Shown here: positions 36,250 through 46,338 of the stretch, piece by piece
How positions within the stretch are numbered: position 1 is the stretch's first letter
How the letters are laid out: the number at the start of each line of letters is the position of its first letter
Source: Dongshaea marina
Lineage (GTDB): Bacteria > Pseudomonadota > Gammaproteobacteria > Enterobacterales > Aeromonadaceae
Length of the DNA: 64,000 bases
NCBI RefSeq assembly: GCF_003072645.1
Contig: NZ_CP028897.1
Coordinates: forward strand, 4,627,501-4,691,500
Direction: 5' to 3'
Made by a program: the position numbers and the translations under genes
Notes under the pieces: generated by a model
Told to the model about the DNA's origin: nothing
Database searches by the model: none
Seen by the model: only the letters and a program-made list of their open reading frames with translations

Positions 36250-38937
36250 CTATTTCGTCTCTATCTCACTCTCCCGGCTTGCCCGGATCACCTTGCCCTG
36301 GCGCAGAATCACACTGCGTAGACGTATCGGCGCTTTTTCATTTTCAACCCCTGCAGGAGGATAATCTATCCAACCTTTCCCTGCATCATATTGGATGGCA
36401 AGGCCGGGATAAGGGCTGTTGGCGAAGAGCTTGCCACGCGTCAATTTGCCCCCCGGCGGGGGTAGTCGGAACATCACATCGGCCGCCGCCATTCTGGGCA
36501 TCCAATTCAGGGCGACGCTATTGGCAAACGCTTGCCAATCCTTAAGACGCTGCGCGGGATTTGGCCAGGAGCTCTCCCAGGAAGGGCGATGCCAGGCGCG
36601 CTCGGCCAGGGCTATGGCCCTTGGGAACAACATATAATCAAGCTGGGCCGGGGTGCGAATGGTTTCACTCCAGGCTCCGGCCAACACTCCCAGCAGATAT
36701 TGCGGGGAGGCACTCAGGTTATTCCACTTTGAGACCCGACCTTCACCATTAATCCCGACTCGCCCCAACTCACCGTTTGGCATACTCTCCCTGACCCCTT
36801 TGAGCTGACTGGGAGTGAAGGCAAAGACTTCCCGGCTGTCTGTATATCGGCTCGCCCAGTAAAAGCCTCGCTCCCGGGGATCGGGGGCATAGGGATGATC
36901 AAAATAGAGCTGGCTCGGCAATGACAGAACCACTTTATAACCAGCATCGGAGAGCTTCCTGGGTGAAGTGACCGGAGGCCAGGCCGTTGCATCCCAGGCA
37001 TTGACATATACCTTAGACTTAAGCTTATCGCGCGGTATATAGTGACTCTCATCCTGCTTCATTCCATCGTTCCAACTCCCCATCACGACTCCATACTCAG
37101 CAAGGCTACGACTGATAAAGGCAACAAAATTCTCCGTCAACAGCTCCCGGTATCGCTCTGGATTCTCAGGACTCAAGTCAGGATATAGATTGTGACAGGC
37201 GGGGGAGCCTGTCCAGGCCCCATCGGCCACCTCATCATTGCCCATATGCCAATAGTGCAATGGTACTCCCGCCTTGCGGTAGGTCGCCTGAACACTGTTG
37301 ATCAGGGTCTTGATAAAGCTGCGGGTCGATGCCAGGCACACATTGAGGGCATTATCATCATAGCCCTGAACCGAGAGATAGCGGGAGCTGTCCCCGGGAT
37401 CGGACAGCAGGAACTCCCTGGCTTTTTGCGGCTGCTTGAGCGCCATATAGTGCTGATAGCGCGCCTTCATCGCAATGATCGCCGCTCTGGCATGGCCCGG
37501 CATATCAAACTCAGGGATCACCTGAATATGGCGCGCCCAGGCATAATGCAGCAGTTCAATAAATTGAGCCTGGGTATAAAAGCCGGTGCCACTATCCTTT
37601 GAGTCGAAAGCGGGATCTGAGCCAAGCTGCGGTAACAGGCAACGCTGCTCTGCCAGGTCATGGCAACGGCGCCCCCCGACCTGAGTCAATTCAGGGAGCT
37701 CAGGGATTGCCAGGCGCCATCCCTCGTCATCGGACAGATGAAGATGCAAACGGTTAAGCTTGAGAGCCGCCATCATATCTATCACTTTCTTTACTTCCAC
37801 CGGCGGCTGAAAGTTACGTGCAACATCCAGCAATAGCCCGCGAAATGCCATTCTCGGGGCATCCCGGACCTTGAGCTGAGGGAGAGACACCTCCCCTTTC
37901 GGACTGAGATAACTGGTACCTGGCACCAGCGCCATCAAAGATTCGATCCCATTAAACACCCCGTGAGATGATGCTCCGCTGATCGCCACCTGATAGAGGC
38001 TGGTACGCAGGGTATAGGCCTCATGTTGCACCAATGAACCCTCCTTCGGGCTTAACCTGACAGGGCCAACCATGAGATCAATGGAGCGCGGAACATTGCG
38101 CCGATAATATCCGGGTACTCTCCTAAGCTTTACTCCCAGCAAGGGTTCAAGTTGCTCAGCAAGGTAGTTAGCCTCATTCTCGAGCCCTTTCTGGTAACGG
38201 ATCACCCAGCTCTTATCCAGAGTGACGGGCTGAGCCAGGTTGGTTAGTTTTACCGAGAGAGGAGTTGGTATGATGTGACTGGAAACCTCGGCAGAGGGTA
38301 GTTGATGCAGACTATCGTTTTGTTGATACAACTCCAAAGCCGTGAAGGGGTGATACCTGTCCTGTGGGGTACGCTTATACTGCTGGGGCTCAGTGATAGG
38401 GTCGACATAGCGCAGGGGATCATCCTCTAAACCGCTCAGGGGGACCTGGGTATTCGCGATAACCCGAGGTTGCATTTGAGGCGCCGATACATAGGCTCTT
38501 GGCATGAAGTCGCTATAGGAGATCTGCCAAAAGCTGCTGGTCAGAGGCAGTTTGACCGTCTCCCCTGGTTTCAACTCAAACCCGGAGGATGGGGTCAACC
38601 GATTGAGTGTTCCCTTCAGGTGTTTAACCCTGAATAGGGAACTGTCAACGGAGAGAATCGGCTGAACACTTTGCAGATACAGCCGCCAGTCTCCTTCCCG
38701 GATCACCTGATTCCCTCGATTCTCTAGCCACAGATCCAGTCTGTGGCTCTTTCCCGGGTCTGAGAAGTTATTCACCAGCTCATAGTGCAGCTTAAGATGC
38801 TCTCCTATGTAATCAAGCTGCTGCTGAGTGGTAAGCTGTGAGGGCTGTGATAAAGATGAAGAGGGGGGTCGGCAAGCCGTTAGTAACAAAGTCCCTGCTA
38901 TCACGAATATGACGAGCCACGTCCTTGCGTTCATCAT
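36250..38937 (-). CDS. Beta-N-acetylhexosaminidase / chitobiase lipoprotein (GH20)
   Basis: An 895-residue exported glycosidase that releases GlcNAc from chitobiose and short chitooligosaccharides. It starts MMNARTWLVIFVIAG with lipobox LLTAC (Cys22), so it is membrane-anchored. Order: N-terminal carbohydrate-binding domain (about 40-200), GH20b domain (about 220-355), catalytic barrel (from about 360), C-terminal domain. The catalytic Asp-Glu pair is in WHMGNDEVADG (Asp568-Glu569); RGLLLDVARNFQP and HLHLSDDEGW line the active site. ATG 38937 was chosen over an upstream TTG. Length matches Vibrio chitobiases, pointing to chitin use in the sea. Confidence 0.92.
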   Translation of the reverse strand: MMNARTWLVIFVIAGTLLLTACRPPSSSLSQPSQLTTQQQLDYIGEHLKLHYELVNNFSDPGKSHRLDLWLENRGNQVIREGDWRLYLQSVQPILSVDSSLFRVKHLKGTLNRLTPSSGFELKPGETVKLPLTSSFWQISYSDFMPRAYVSAPQMQPRVIANTQVPLSGLEDDPLRYVDPITEPQQYKRTPQDRYHPFTALELYQQNDSLHQLPSAEVSSHIIPTPLSVKLTNLAQPVTLDKSWVIRYQKGLENEANYLAEQLEPLLGVKLRRVPGYYRRNVPRSIDLMVGPVRLSPKEGSLVQHEAYTLRTSLYQVAISGASSHGVFNGIESLMALVPGTSYLSPKGEVSLPQLKVRDAPRMAFRGLLLDVARNFQPPVEVKKVIDMMAALKLNRLHLHLSDDEGWRLAIPELPELTQVGGRRCHDLAEQRCLLPQLGSDPAFDSKDSGTGFYTQAQFIELLHYAWARHIQVIPEFDMPGHARAAIIAMKARYQHYMALKQPQKAREFLLSDPGDSSRYLSVQGYDDNALNVCLASTRSFIKTLINSVQATYRKAGVPLHYWHMGNDEVADGAWTGSPACHNLYPDLSPENPERYRELLTENFVAFISRSLAEYGVVMGSWNDGMKQDESHYIPRDKLKSKVYVNAWDATAWPPVTSPRKLSDAGYKVVLSLPSQLYFDHPYAPDPRERGFYWASRYTDSREVFAFTPSQLKGVRESMPNGELGRVGINGEGRVSKWNNLSASPQYLLGVLAGAWSETIRTPAQLDYMLFPRAIALAERAWHRPSWESSWPNPAQRLKDWQAFANSVALNWMPRMAAADVMFRLPPPGGKLTRGKLFANSPYPGLAIQYDAGKGWIDYPPAGVENEKAPIRLRSVILRQGKVIRASRESEIETK

Positions 38938-39716
38938 CAAGCTCCCTCTCAATATTCACCGATGAAACATTAACTTACCTCAAATAGCCCAGACAAATAC
39001 ACCCTACCCCTTAGTTATGCCTGTGAGATCACACCGAGCACCCATTGAGAGGGCGGTTAAATCTTGGAACGCGCCCCCAGTTTCACAGGTTTCACAGGTT
39101 TCACAGGTTTCACAGGTTTCACAGGTTTCACAGGTTTCACAGGTAAATATCTCTAATACCTCCTGCTCGGATTCAAAAACTGTTCTAACTAGTTTTCACA
39201 CGAGGGATATCAGCCAAAATCCCCTCTCGCTAAGGGTAATGTTCTGGATCTTGTATGCAACAAGCAATATTGAGCTTACAGGATATTCTCGATGATCAAA
39301 TTTGACTTGATTTCAAATCAGAACATGAGTTGATTAAATAGACGAGATCATACGCCGCTTTGGAAAGAGAATAACTCATTCCATCACTTACGGATAAAAA
39401 TGAAAGTCTCACATCATGTCCTAAAAAACAATTAGGGAATTATCCCATATCCATATCACCTTAAATATATATCATTTCATAAACTATGATTTCATTTTTA
39501 TGGGGGGCACTTATAATAAATAAAGCAACCAAAATATTTAGCATGATGATCGATACATTAATAGATGGTGAAATTGGCCATATAGAAACTGATAGCACAG
39601 ATGGCAGCCAAATCAACTTAACAAGCCCTGAAAAACTTCTTTCTGTGATATTTCAATACTAATTACTGACTCGTAACTCATTACTAGGAACAGTATTTTA
39701 TCTTTAAGAGGTAAAA
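38938..39716. other. Intergenic region with tandem repeat and a possible 39-aa frame
   Basis: Holds the chitobiase promoter region, the 9-bp repeat at 39081-39143 and, at 39543-39662 on the + strand, a 39-residue ATG frame (MMIDTLIDGEIGHIETD at its start) without a ribosome site. The latter may be a gene fragment. Confidence 0.4.
39081..39143. repeat. 9-bp tandem repeat, seven copies
   Basis: Seven perfect copies of TTTCACAGG. The array lies about 145 bp before the chitobiase start, in the likely promoter region. On the + strand it is read as Val-Ser-Gln repeats in a frame I consider chance. A uniform array such as this can change copy number by slippage. Confidence 0.95.
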
Positions 39717-40166
39717 ATGAAAAATCTTTTATTTTTAATCTGCTTAGCCCCGTTAATTGCCAATGCGAAATTGACATGGAATGTTAATCAACACAATAGA
39801 GCATTGACAAATTATGAGGTTAAAGGTGAGTTGATAAATGACGGATTTGAGCATAATCCGATTAGTCAATTTAACGTGGATGGCTTTGATGTCCCTTCTG
39901 GTAGTTCATTAAGTTTTTGGTTTGAACTTCCAGAAATGGAAGCAAATAGGTTTATGTATAGCATTAATAAAGTAAGTGGCCCATATGAGTGGATAGTCAA
40001 TTTAGATAAACTGGGTAAAACTTGTGGAGTTAGTATTAGTAATGGTGGAGCTATAATAGCGCAATCAAGAATAGAGTGTGGCGGAGCTACCTTTCTAAGC
40101 AATGATATAGTTTTTAACGAAAACGGAGTTGTAGAGATACTCTGGACACATGGAGAAAAACATTGA
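39717..40166 (+). CDS. Secreted hypothetical protein (149 aa)
   Basis: Signal peptide MKNLLFLICLAPLIANA, cut before KLTWN. AGAGG lies 7 bases before the ATG. The mature part of ~132 residues has two cysteines (CGVS... and ...ECGGATF) and beta-rich patterns such as SSLSFWFELPEM. No family recognised. It is AT-rich compared with the chitobiase on one side and dsbD on the other, so possibly a recent arrival. No neighbour suggests a partner. Confidence 0.65.
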   Translation: MKNLLFLICLAPLIANAKLTWNVNQHNRALTNYEVKGELINDGFEHNPISQFNVDGFDVPSGSSLSFWFELPEMEANRFMYSINKVSGPYEWIVNLDKLGKTCGVSISNGGAIIAQSRIECGGATFLSNDIVFNENGVVEILWTHGEKH

Positions 40167-40803
40167 TACGACTCAACGCGAGCGAGGGGTAACTTTTGAA
40201 TGACCGAGGACCCGTTCAAGATCCTAAACTCTCCTCGCCTTTGCCAGTAAAAGGTAGGATTACTAACCTTTTACTGGCAACCTCAACAGTCATAACATCC
40301 TTCTACGTTTTATCTGGATTAACCCTCAGCTAGATAGCCTCTCAACCGACCTCTCAGAAAGGCTCGCCTCTTTGCGCGCTATTACCAGGCACTTGGCAAT
40401 AATCTTGCGTTCCGCCGAGACCAAAGGACTAATCTACTTCCCTACCCTTGCTGTGGAGCCGGCAGTGCTTCAAAGCCCTCTGTCCAGTTTTCTGTAAAAA
40501 GCGGATGAACCACAGAGAAACTTTGTCTGGATCGACAAATTGTTGCCTAAATACAGGGCAACTCCTTCTTTGCTGGGGGTTCTGAACAAATATCACCCAT
40601 ATGGGCTATTTAGAAAACACGGCATCAACTTATTGCTTGAGAGGCTAGCTCCTTTCATTCCCGAACGCTGCTGAGTAAATTATTGGCAAGGGTTTTGAGA
40701 TCCCTATGCGTGAACTCGCTGCAAGTTGCTAGTACATCTCCACAGATGTAGCAGTATTAGAATCAGCTATTAGCAGCACAGATAAACCTTCGGATAGCCT
40801 CTT
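40167..40803. other. Intergenic region, no gene seen
   Basis: About 640 bp between convergent genes. It contains the long hairpin at 40241-40280 and otherwise only short broken frames. Possibly decayed DNA, but I find no recognisable parent. Confidence 0.4.
40241..40280. terminator. Perfect 15-bp hairpin between convergent genes
   Basis: TTGCCAGTAAAAGGT (40241-40255) and its exact complement (40266-40280) surround a 10-base loop. No T-run follows. It may end transcription from both sides or be a solitary mobile palindromic repeat. Confidence 0.5.
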
Positions 40804-42722
40804 TCAGGTGATACAACTTGCGACAGAAGATTTCCCCGAGTTGTGGCAACTGAGCAAGCTCCGAAGTCTTTTCACCAGTTCGGGAGCAGAGATCTCACCA
40901 TTGATGGCGGAGTGAGGGTACTCCTGACCATCTGGCGTCAGAAAAATAAACGCAGGGGGACCAAACAGACGATATTTCTGCATCAGGGCTTTTTGCTCCG
41001 GGCTATTTTGGGTCACATCGGCCCTTAGCAGGGTAAAGTGCTTCAGAAGCTCGCTGACCTGTGGATCCGGAAGGACATGGCGATCGATCTCAACACAACT
41101 GGTGCACCAGCTGGCATAGAAATCGACCAGTACAGGCTTCCCTGAGTCTTTCGCAAGCTCCACCTGCTGCTCAAGGTCTTTCTGAGAGTAGATATTGGTA
41201 AAAGATGGGGTTGATTTGAATCCCTCATCACGGATTGAACTATTCTGCATCTGCAGCAGGCCCTTGAGGGGGGAGAGCAGATCATGACTACCCATCGCAG
41301 CTCCGATCAATAATAGGATCCCGGCGCACAGGCCGACGATACACACCCCTTTTTGTAAGCGCTGAACCAGGGTCTTTGCCCGCTCCAATGCTCCGCCACA
41401 CACAGCCAGCACAATCAGAAATATGGCCCACAGCCACAGAGAGTTATTTAAAAGACGCGATAGCAGTGCCACGGCGATCGCCAACAGCAAGACCGCAAAT
41501 AGGTTTTTTATCTGCTCCATCCAGGGGCCGGATTTTGGCAGCAGCTTAGGGCCGAAAGAGCCCACCAGCAGCAGGGGGATCCCCATGCCGATCCCAAGAG
41601 ATAGTAGCGCAATAAAGCCCGTCAGCATCTTTCCCGTTGAAGAGATATACAACAGGGCCGCAGCCAGAGGCGCCGAGATACAGGGGGAAACAACAAGTGT
41701 CGATAGTACTCCCATCAGGGCTGCAGTGCCGTAACGTCCTCCCTTGAGGCGGTGGCTGGTACGCTGAATCCGATTTTCCAACACATGAGGAAGCGTCATC
41801 CGAAACACCCCGAACATCGCCAGCGACAGCAGCACAAACAAAATGGCACTCCCCAGCAAAACCGCGGGACTCTGCATCAGAGCCGGGAGGTTAAAACTGG
41901 CCCCGAAGCGCGCCATCAGCATTCCGGCTATCGCATAGGTCATGGCCATTCCGGTGACGTAGCACAGGGAGAGGAAGAAGCCTCTCAGGTGATGGTGACC
42001 ATAGCGGCTATCCCCCAGCACTATGGCTGATACAATGGGGATCATCGGCAGCACACAGGGGGTAAAGGTGAGTAATAACCCGGCCCCGACAAACACCAGC
42101 ACCATCAGCCATAAGTTGTTACCACTGAGGGTCTTTTGCAGGGCTTTGCCAGCTGAATCAAAAAAAGAGTCACTGCGGGGGGAACAGTGTTGTCAGAGAG
42201 CTTTTTTGAGGTATTGGAAGGTTGAGTCGCAGCAATCAGCGGATGAGCACTGTGGGTGGGCTTCCCGCTAAACTCGGGAACCTTTAACTGGACTTGTTGC
42301 GGAGGGTAGCATAACCCCTGATCTGAACAGCCGCGATAATGGATCCGGATCGGCTGGCCGCTGGCCCCATCCGCCAGTCGGTAGGTGACGCCGTGGGGAT
42401 AGATGAGTACAGAACCAAAGTTGGGATCCTGTTTTAACTCAGGGTCCGGTGAGCCGCCTCCGCTGAGAACCGATTGCCCATCTTGGGTGAATGCGCTGAT
42501 ATCCTGCTGGTAGAGGTAGTAGCTCGGCGCCGCCCGAAAGCTTAACCCATAGCCCTCCCCCTGCTTAATCAGCTGGACTCCAAAGGCCTGCTCCGGGGAC
42601 AGAAAGCTACGGGGCTGCAGTGAGCTAAGTAGTGAGTCCGCCGCGGATGGTGCGGCACCCCAGCTGCTCAAGGGAGCGAGCAGGGCGCTCAGGCTTATGA
42701 TCAAATAAATCAGAAACTTCAT
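40804..42722 (-). CDS. dsbD: Thiol:disulfide interchange protein DsbD, reading frame interrupted
   Basis: DsbD carries electrons from cytoplasmic thioredoxin through the inner membrane to periplasmic DsbC and cytochrome-c maturation proteins. N-terminal part (from ATG 42722): signal peptide, then the periplasmic alpha domain ending near HYRGCSDQGLCYPPQ (its cysteine pair). Membrane part with FTPCVLPMIPI and SPCISAPLAAAL. C-terminal thioredoxin-like domain with WCTSC. The frame breaks at the G6 run 42177-42182; one more base gives VPPRSDSFFDSAG and joins both parts. Read as separate frames, the gene appears as a 205-residue alpha-domain protein and a 433-residue membrane protein. The break is more likely an error than a real split. 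Confidence 0.88.
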
Positions 42723-43047
42723 CGCATACAAGCCATAGTGAGGGGGACCTGCCGTTGGAAAAAACGCAATGTAACACTTATCTCTTGTGCTGAGTATAGC
42801 GTTTTAGTCCATATTCTCCCTCTCAGCTATGCCACTCTTTCCAAAGGACACTCCCCCTGAGCCTATCGTCTCTATGGGAGCTGGTATCAGGACTCTATTG
42901 ACTAAGCCAAATTCTGTCACGGCTCGCCGCAGGAGCCATTCCGTTTCTGCTGAGCAGATAACCCGCCGTGAATAATTTATTTTATGAAGAAATTCACGTA
43001 GCATCCCTCCCGATAATTGAATTGTTACTATTTCGGAGTGATGTCGG
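42723..43047. other. Intergenic region between dsbD and yihI
   Basis: Divergent promoter region. A 48-codon frame on the + strand (42829-42975) and a longer opposite frame that runs on into yihI both look conserved in style, but neither has a clear ribosome site or known domain. GGAGTGATG lies before yihI. Confidence 0.35.
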
Positions 43048-43575
43048 ATGACACGCAAGAAAAAAGGCCGCAAACCAGGCTCAGCACCCGCTCGTCGCGA
43101 TTCGGGCAACAAAGCGATGGATCTGCGTGACAGCAAACGCAAGAAGGCTCCAAAAGGACTTGCTCCAGGCTCCCGGGCTAACCCGGAGAAAAATACCGAA
43201 AAACCGCTGAAAAAGGGCCCCAAGGACACCCGGTTAGGGTCTAAGAAGCCAATCCAGCTTAAGGTGGAGTCGAAAAAATCCCCGGCCAAACCTCAAGCCA
43301 AAGAAAAACCTGCAAAGGTGACCACGGCCGTAGAGATGACAGAGCAGGATCTTGAAAAACAGCTGCTGGCACTGGAAAACGATGAGCGCCTGAGTGAGCT
43401 CCTAGACAAGTTGGATCGGGAAGAAGTCATCAGCGCAGAGGATCAGCAATGGCTCGAGACCCAGTTGGAGAAACATCAGAAGCTCCTCAAGCAGCTTGGG
43501 ATGGATGATGAGCTCGAGCTTGATGATAGCAGCGATGATGCGCTGTGGGAGCGTTTTAACCAGGACGATAAATAA
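43048..43575 (+). CDS. yihI: Der GTPase-activating protein YihI
   Basis: A 175-residue protein: a very basic N-terminal half (MTRKKKGRKPGSAPARRDSG onward, Lys/Arg/Pro rich) and an acidic C-terminal helical half ending DDALWERFNQDDK. In E. coli YihI stimulates the ribosome-assembly GTPase Der and so tunes 50S assembly. Its place directly before hemN matches gammaproteobacterial order. GGAGTGATGTCGG leads into the ATG. Confidence 0.9.
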   Translation: MTRKKKGRKPGSAPARRDSGNKAMDLRDSKRKKAPKGLAPGSRANPEKNTEKPLKKGPKDTRLGSKKPIQLKVESKKSPAKPQAKEKPAKVTTAVEMTEQDLEKQLLALENDERLSELLDKLDREEVISAEDQQWLETQLEKHQKLLKQLGMDDELELDDSSDDALWERFNQDDK

Positions 43576-43599
43576 ATCAGGATAATGAAGGGGCGAGGT

Positions 43600-44973
43600 A
43601 TGGCATATCAGACAATCGAATGGGACCAGGAGCTCATCGAAAAGTACAACTATAGTGGTCCACGCTATACCTCCTATCCAACCGCACTGGAGTTCAGTGA
43701 GCAATACAGCCGTGACGAATTCCTAACGGCCAGTCGCCGCTATCCCGAGCGCCCGCTCTCCTTGTATGTGCATATCCCGTTCTGCCATACCCTGTGTTAC
43801 TACTGCGGCTGCAATAAGCTCATCACCCGCCACCAGGACAAGGCCGATCAGTACCTGGATATGCTGGAAGTCGAAATCCGCAACCGAGCCCCATTGTTTG
43901 AGAATCGCAACGTGACTCAACTGCACTGGGGAGGCGGCACGCCAACCTTTCTGACCCCTGCCCAGATCATCCGCCTGATGGAGCTGCTACGCAGTCACTT
44001 TAATTTTGCTGAGGATGGAGAGTTCTCCATAGAGATCGATCCCCGCAAAATAGAACTGTCGCTTCTTGATACCCTCAGGGATGTTGGATTTAACCGGATC
44101 AGCATCGGGGTTCAGGATTTCAACAAAGAGGTACAGCGCGCCGTTAACCGGGAGCAGGACAACAGCTTCATCGAAGCCCTTCAGCGCAGGGCCCGTGAAC
44201 TTGGATTTCGCTCCACCAACCTGGATCTCATCTACGGCCTGCCCCATCAAACCCCGCAAAGCTTCCTTGAAACCCTGCAGCAGGTGATCAGGAGTCAGCC
44301 GGGAAGGCTCTCAGTCTTTAACTATGCGCATCTTCCCGAGCGCTTCGCGGCTCAGCGTAAAATCGATGAGCAAGCGATGCCAACGGCGCCACAAAAACTG
44401 AAGATGCTTGAGCAGAGCATCGGGTTTCTGACCGAGAGCGGCTACCAGTTTATCGGTATGGATCATTTCTCCCTCCCCGATGATGAATTGGCTCAGGCTC
44501 AGCGAGCAGGAGTTCTGCACCGCAACTTCCAGGGCTACACCACCCATGGGGATTGCGATCTGCTGGGGCTTGGGGTGTCCTCCATCAGCATGATCGGCGA
44601 TAGTTACGCCCAGAACCAAAAAGAGCTGAAGCAGTATTACAGCCAGCTCAACTCCGCGGGTGATGCTCTGCATAAGGGGTATAGCCTGGATGAGGATGAC
44701 TGCATCCGCCGGGATCTGATCAAGGCGTTGATCTGTACTTTTGAGCTGGACTGCCAAGCGCTGGAGCAGAGCTACCGGATCGAGTTTGCACGGTATTTCT
44801 CGGATGATCTTAAGCTGCTACAACCCTTTATCGACGATGGACTGGTCCGGTTTGACCATTGCTTTCTCAGGGTCAGCCCCAAGGGCCGATTACTGATCCG
44901 CAACATCTGTATGTGTTTTGATACCCACCTGAGACGTAAAGCACGTTTTCAGCAATTTTCACGAGTGATCTGA
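43600..44973 (+). CDS. hemN: Oxygen-independent coproporphyrinogen III oxidase HemN
   Basis: A 457-residue radical SAM enzyme that makes protoporphyrinogen IX without oxygen in heme synthesis. The 4Fe-4S cluster cysteines Cys62, Cys66 and Cys69 are in HIPFCHTLCYYCGCNK, at the same positions as in E. coli. YNYSGPRYTSYPTALEF at the N-terminus is typical. The ATG at 43600 (MAYQTIEW) aligns with the family start; an upstream ATG at 43585 is less likely. It follows yihI by 24 bp and is probably co-transcribed. It shows the host can grow without oxygen. Confidence 0.95.
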   Translation: MAYQTIEWDQELIEKYNYSGPRYTSYPTALEFSEQYSRDEFLTASRRYPERPLSLYVHIPFCHTLCYYCGCNKLITRHQDKADQYLDMLEVEIRNRAPLFENRNVTQLHWGGGTPTFLTPAQIIRLMELLRSHFNFAEDGEFSIEIDPRKIELSLLDTLRDVGFNRISIGVQDFNKEVQRAVNREQDNSFIEALQRRARELGFRSTNLDLIYGLPHQTPQSFLETLQQVIRSQPGRLSVFNYAHLPERFAAQRKIDEQAMPTAPQKLKMLEQSIGFLTESGYQFIGMDHFSLPDDELAQAQRAGVLHRNFQGYTTHGDCDLLGLGVSSISMIGDSYAQNQKELKQYYSQLNSAGDALHKGYSLDEDDCIRRDLIKALICTFELDCQALEQSYRIEFARYFSDDLKLLQPFIDDGLVRFDHCFLRVSPKGRLLIRNICMCFDTHLRRKARFQQFSRVI

Positions 44974-45102
44974 AGTTCACTCGGCATTAGTGATCCGTTT
45001 CACAGATACGCCAACGTATCCGTGGTTTATTATCGGATTTCAGGACATTGCAGTACGATATTCTGTCCACAACGCTTTATACCATCTATTTTGGAGGCAA
45101 TT

Positions 45103-46293
45103 GTGTCTGAGTTTTATCAACATCTGGCCCGGCAACTGCAACAGGTTAAAGAGGAAGGACTCTTCAAAAGCGAACGAGTGATCACCTCACCTCAACAGTC
45201 ATCCATTGAGGTTAACTCTGAACAGCAGGTACTGAATTTTTGTGCCAACAACTATCTGGGTCTGGCAAACCACCCGGAGCTGATTAAGGCGGCCAAAGAG
45301 GGGCTGGATACCCATGGCTTCGGAATGGCTTCGGTCCGCTTTATCTGTGGCACTCAGGATAACCATAAGCTGCTGGAACAAAAGCTCAGCAGCTTTTTGG
45401 GCACTGAAGACACAATTCTCTATACCTCCTGCTTCGATGCCAACGGCGGCCTCTTTGAAACCCTGCTCGACCCGGAAGATGCGGTGATCTCTGATGCACT
45501 GAACCACGCTTCGATCATCGACGGAGTTCGTCTGTGTAAGGCCAAGCGCTACCGTTATGCCAACAATGACCTGGCCGATCTTGAAACTCAACTCAAACAA
45601 GCCGATGCCGATGGTTCACGCTTTAAACTGATCGCCACCGATGGCGTCTTCTCCATGGATGGGGTCATTGCCAACCTCAAGGGGATCTGTGACCTCGCAG
45701 ACAAGTACGATGCCATGGTGATGGTCGATGACTCCCATGCCGTTGGCTTCGTCGGAGATAATGGTCGTGGTACCCATGAGTATTGCGACGTCATTAACCG
45801 TGTCGACATCATCACCGGTACCCTGGGCAAGGCGATGGGTGGAGCCTCCGGTGGCTACACCTCCGGTCGTAAAGAGGTGATCGACTGGCTGCGTCAGCGC
45901 TCTCGTCCCTACCTTTTCTCCAACTCTGTGGCTCCTGCGATCGTTAGTGCCTCGATTCGCGTCATCGAGATGCTCGAAGAAGGAGCCGAACTGCGTGAAA
46001 CCGTCAAGCAGAATAGTCAGTACTTCCGTGAGAAGATGTTGGCGGCAGGCTTCACCCTGGCAGGTGCCGACCATGCGATCATTCCTGTGATGCTGGGGGA
46101 TGCCAAGCTGGCATCCGAGATGGCGGATCGCCTGTTGGCCGAAGGCATCTATGTCATCGGCTTCTCCTTCCCCGTCGTACCTAAGGGACAGGCTAGGATC
46201 CGGACCCAGATGTCAGCGGCCCATACCCGCGAGCAACTGGACAAGGCAATTGACGCCTTCACCCGCATCGGCAAAGAGCTGGGTGTTATCTAA
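45103..46293 (+). CDS. kbl: Glycine C-acetyltransferase (2-amino-3-ketobutyrate CoA ligase)
   Basis: A 396-residue PLP enzyme that cleaves 2-amino-3-oxobutyrate with CoA to glycine and acetyl-CoA, the second step of threonine breakdown. Motifs: [37 protein letters not shown] and the PLP lysine in [11 protein letters not shown]. The start is GTG at 45103, set by GGAGG five bases upstream and by alignment to the family; upstream in-frame codons would add 27 unlikely residues. tdh follows 45 bp later, but a terminator lies between. Confidence 0.94.
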   Translation: MSEFYQHLARQLQQVKEEGLFKSERVITSPQQSSIEVNSEQQVLNFCANNYLGLANHPELIKAAKEGLDTHGFGMASVRFICGTQDNHKLLEQKLSSFLGTEDTILYTSCFDANGGLFETLLDPEDAVISDALNHASIIDGVRLCKAKRYRYANNDLADLETQLKQADADGSRFKLIATDGVFSMDGVIANLKGICDLADKYDAMVMVDDSHAVGFVGDNGRGTHEYCDVINRVDIITGTLGKAMGGASGGYTSGRKEVIDWLRQRSRPYLFSNSVAPAIVSASIRVIEMLEEGAELRETVKQNSQYFREKMLAAGFTLAGADHAIIPVMLGDAKLASEMADRLLAEGIYVIGFSFPVVPKGQARIRTQMSAAHTREQLDKAIDAFTRIGKELGVI

Positions 46294-46298
46294 CTCAC

Positions 46299-46322
46299 AA
46301 GGCGCCTTCGGGCGCCTTTTTT
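46299..46322 (+). terminator. Rho-independent terminator between kbl and tdh
   Basis: AAGGCGCC, TTCG loop, GGCGCCTT followed by six T: a strong terminator. It lies 16 bp before the tdh start, in the middle of what is usually a two-gene operon. Confidence 0.85.
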
Positions 46323-46338
46323 GTCAGGAAGATAGAAG

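Noticed and set aside
39017-39295. A Val-Ser-Gln repeat protein on the + strand
   Set aside because: The frame is created by the 9-bp DNA repeat, lacks a ribosome site and overlaps the chitobiase promoter region.
42105-42731. A separate periplasmic protein gene upstream of dsbD
   Set aside because: It is the alpha domain of DsbD cut off by a one-base homopolymer break; joining the frames gives the standard protein.
42829-43020. 6S RNA or Spot 42 RNA before yihI
   Set aside because: A short CCCCTGAGCC match to 6S is present, but the rest of the RNA and its closing stem are absent, and Spot 42 sequence is not found.
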